A stretch of DNA of 5,010 nucleotides from an uncultured Ruminococcus sp. (lineage in GTDB: Bacteria > Bacillota > Clostridia > Oscillospirales > CAG-272). The first letter of the stretch is position 1, and each line of letters starts with the position of its first letter. The stretch lies in the NCBI GenBank assembly GCA_902766575.1, contig CACXED010000377.1, forward strand, positions 1 to 5,010, in the 5' to 3' direction. The notes below the pieces were generated by a model that was not told the origin of the DNA, did not search any database, and was given only the letters and a program-made list of their open reading frames with translations. Position numbers and translations under genes: made by a program. Of the stretch, positions 3,655 to 5,010 are shown one piece after another.

Positions 3655-5010
3655 ATGAAACGATCCCAAGCAAAAGCAATCACCCTACTTCTCATCGCAT
3701 CGATGCTTGCGTCGGCAGTCTCCTGTCAGGGCAAAACGGACAGCGGCGCCGATACCGGCGAAACCTCAGCTCCCGAATCTCTTACTCAATCCGAAACTCT
3801 CAACGAACGCGATGCGGCTGTCGACAGCGTGCCTGATAATCTCGACTTTGAAGGCGGAGTGGTTCGGATCCTCTACCATGACGATGAACGATACGCACGC
3901 GATATTATCTCCGACGGCGAAAACGGAGAGGTTATCAACGACGCGGTCTACGCCCGCAACACCGCCGTTGAGGAGCGTCTGAACGTCAAGCTCGAGCCTA
4001 TCGCGGCTCCGACCGCAAACCCGTCCAGCTTCAGCGTCGTAAACGCGCTGAGAACGTCGGTCGCTTCGGCAAGCGACGATTACGACATTATCTGCTCCCA
4101 CGCGATACGCACCGCAGGAGTGGTTCCGGAGGGAATGTTCCTCGATCTTTATGACGTTAAGTACCTCGATTTCGACAAGCCCTGGTGGAATCAGAACGCG
4201 ATAGACCAGCTCTCGATAAACGACAAGATGTACATAACCATCGGCGACTACTCGACGCTGACTCTCGCCGCGACCTACTGTATGTTCTTCAACAAGGAGC
4301 TCGCCGCGTCCTACAGTCTGCCCGCTGAACAGCTTTATCAGACCGTGCTCGACGGCAAGTGGACCTACGACGAGATGTACAGGGTCGTGCAGGAGCTCGC
4401 CAGCGATCTCGACGGAAACACCGAAATGACCGACACCGACCAGTACGGTCTCTACACCACCGTCGCAAGCCCCTCCGTGGCATACAACTGGGCGTTCGGC
4501 AATATCCTGACGAAAAAGGGCTCGGACGGCTATCCCGAGATGAATATAAACAAGGAGCTTATGACCGAAATCGTCGAAAAGGTCTACAATCTCTGCTACG
4601 TGAACGAGGGTACGTTCATCGGCAAGCCAGGCGTGGACGACCACACTATGTTCGAGGAAAAGCGCGTCCTGTTCTACAACGGCACCTTCAACGACGCGTT
4701 CACGCTCCGCGACCTCAAGTTCTCCTACGGCATAATTCCCTATCCCAAGCTGAACGAGACGCAGGAGTCCTACAAAACGATGGCTGACGGCTTCCACACC
4801 GTTATCGGAATCCCCGTGACCTGTACTGAGACCGATAAGGTCGGCGCCGCGCTCGAGCTGCTCAACTTCTACAGCTACAAGCACGTCGTTCCCGCTTACT
4901 ACGAGACGGCGCTCAAGGTCAAGTACACCAGCGACGACGAGAGCATGAAAATCATGGATATGATCCTCGAGGGTCGCGTGTTCGACTTCGGCTACTTCTA
5001 CGACAACTGG
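3655..5010 (+). CDS. Extracellular solute-binding lipoprotein of an ABC (probably sugar) transporter, N-terminal part
   Basis: 452 codons are open from ATG 3655 to the right edge, so the C-terminus is missing. Residues 1-24 are a lipoprotein signal peptide: basic MKRSQAK, a hydrophobic core, then LASAVSC with Cys24 as the lipidated residue. A Ser/Thr/Glu-rich linker (25-65) follows. The mature region has family-1-type binding-protein features: VVRILYHDD start of the first lobe, YDIICSH (143-149), DKPWWN (174-179), TLAATYCMFFNKEL (202-215), KWTYDEM (235-241), DQYGL (262-266), and GIIPYPKL then GFHTVIGIPV (359-388). This resembles binding proteins abundant in Clostridia, which capture oligosaccharides for permeases usually encoded downstream, here outside the window. 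Substrate cannot be read from sequence. The ribosome binding site is weak (GAAAGCGAG area); an in-frame GTG at 3646 would add only three residues. The gene is separate from the tRNA unit, with its own promoter and candidate operator. Confidence 0.9.
   Translation, partial: MKRSQAKAITLLLIASMLASAVSCQGKTDSGADTGETSAPESLTQSETLNERDAAVDSVPDNLDFEGGVVRILYHDDERYARDIISDGENGEVINDAVYARNTAVEERLNVKLEPIAAPTANPSSFSVVNALRTSVASASDDYDIICSHAIRTAGVVPEGMFLDLYDVKYLDFDKPWWNQNAIDQLSINDKMYITIGDYSTLTLAATYCMFFNKELAASYSLPAEQLYQTVLDGKWTYDEMYRVVQELASDLDGNTEMTDTDQYGLYTTVASPSVAYNWAFGNILTKKGSDGYPEMNINKELMTEIVEKVYNLCYVNEGTFIGKPGVDDHTMFEEKRVLFYNGTFNDAFTLRDLKFSYGIIPYPKLNETQESYKTMADGFHTVIGIPVTCTETDKVGAALELLNFYSYKHVVPAYYETALKVKYTSDDESMKIMDMILEGRVFDFGYFYDNW

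Noticed and set aside
3447..3655. Riboswitch or T-box leader before the solute-binding protein gene
   Set aside because: The predicted leader is only about 32 nt after the promoter, too short for either, and the hairpin at 3451-3478 belongs to the tRNA terminator upstream of the promoter.
3766..4884. 372-aa minus-strand open frame
   Set aside because: It is the antisense shadow of the solute-binding protein gene, which has a promoter, lipoprotein signal and family motifs on the plus strand.

Overview
The window looks like chromosomal DNA from a Gram-positive, Clostridia-type anaerobe, probably gut or rumen. The evidence is a clostridial-style XRE regulator with a long C-terminal region, a clostridial-type solute-binding lipoprotein, strong Shine-Dalgarno sites (GGAGG, GAGGTG), moderately GC-rich genes with AT-rich gaps, and consensus sigma-A promoters. 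The assignment is inferred from protein style only; nothing was searched.

Layout. On the minus strand, from high to low coordinates: rsmA (16S rRNA dimethyladenosine transferase, 3269 to 2397), an XRE-family regulator (2303 to 1194), a short orphan copy of the rsmA 3' end (1170 to 1120), and the N-terminal 351 codons of a right-handed beta-helix protein resembling GH110 alpha-galactosidases (1053 to 1, running off the left edge). On the plus strand: a tRNA-Thr(CGU) gene (3372-3446) with its own promoter and terminator, then the first 452 codons of an ABC-transporter solute-binding lipoprotein (3655 to the right edge).

Every transcription unit has a readable promoter. All five have a 17-bp spacer, a perfect TATAAT and an extended -10 TGN. 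The rsmA and tRNA-Thr promoters face each other and overlap, so each transcript crosses the other's promoter.

The strongest anomaly is a perfect 41-bp direct repeat (1130-1170 and 2407-2447). It is the C-terminal coding end of rsmA, found once inside rsmA and once as an orphan fragment just upstream of the GH110-like gene. The XRE gene sits between the two copies, which suggests it arrived by insertion or recombination at the rsmA 3' end.

Functionally, rsmA and tRNA-Thr are housekeeping translation genes. The GH110-like enzyme and the solute-binding protein are probably carbohydrate-acquisition functions, but they lie on opposite strands and are separated by the housekeeping genes, so a joint pathway is only a possibility. 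No CRISPR array, transposase, integrase or defence system is visible.
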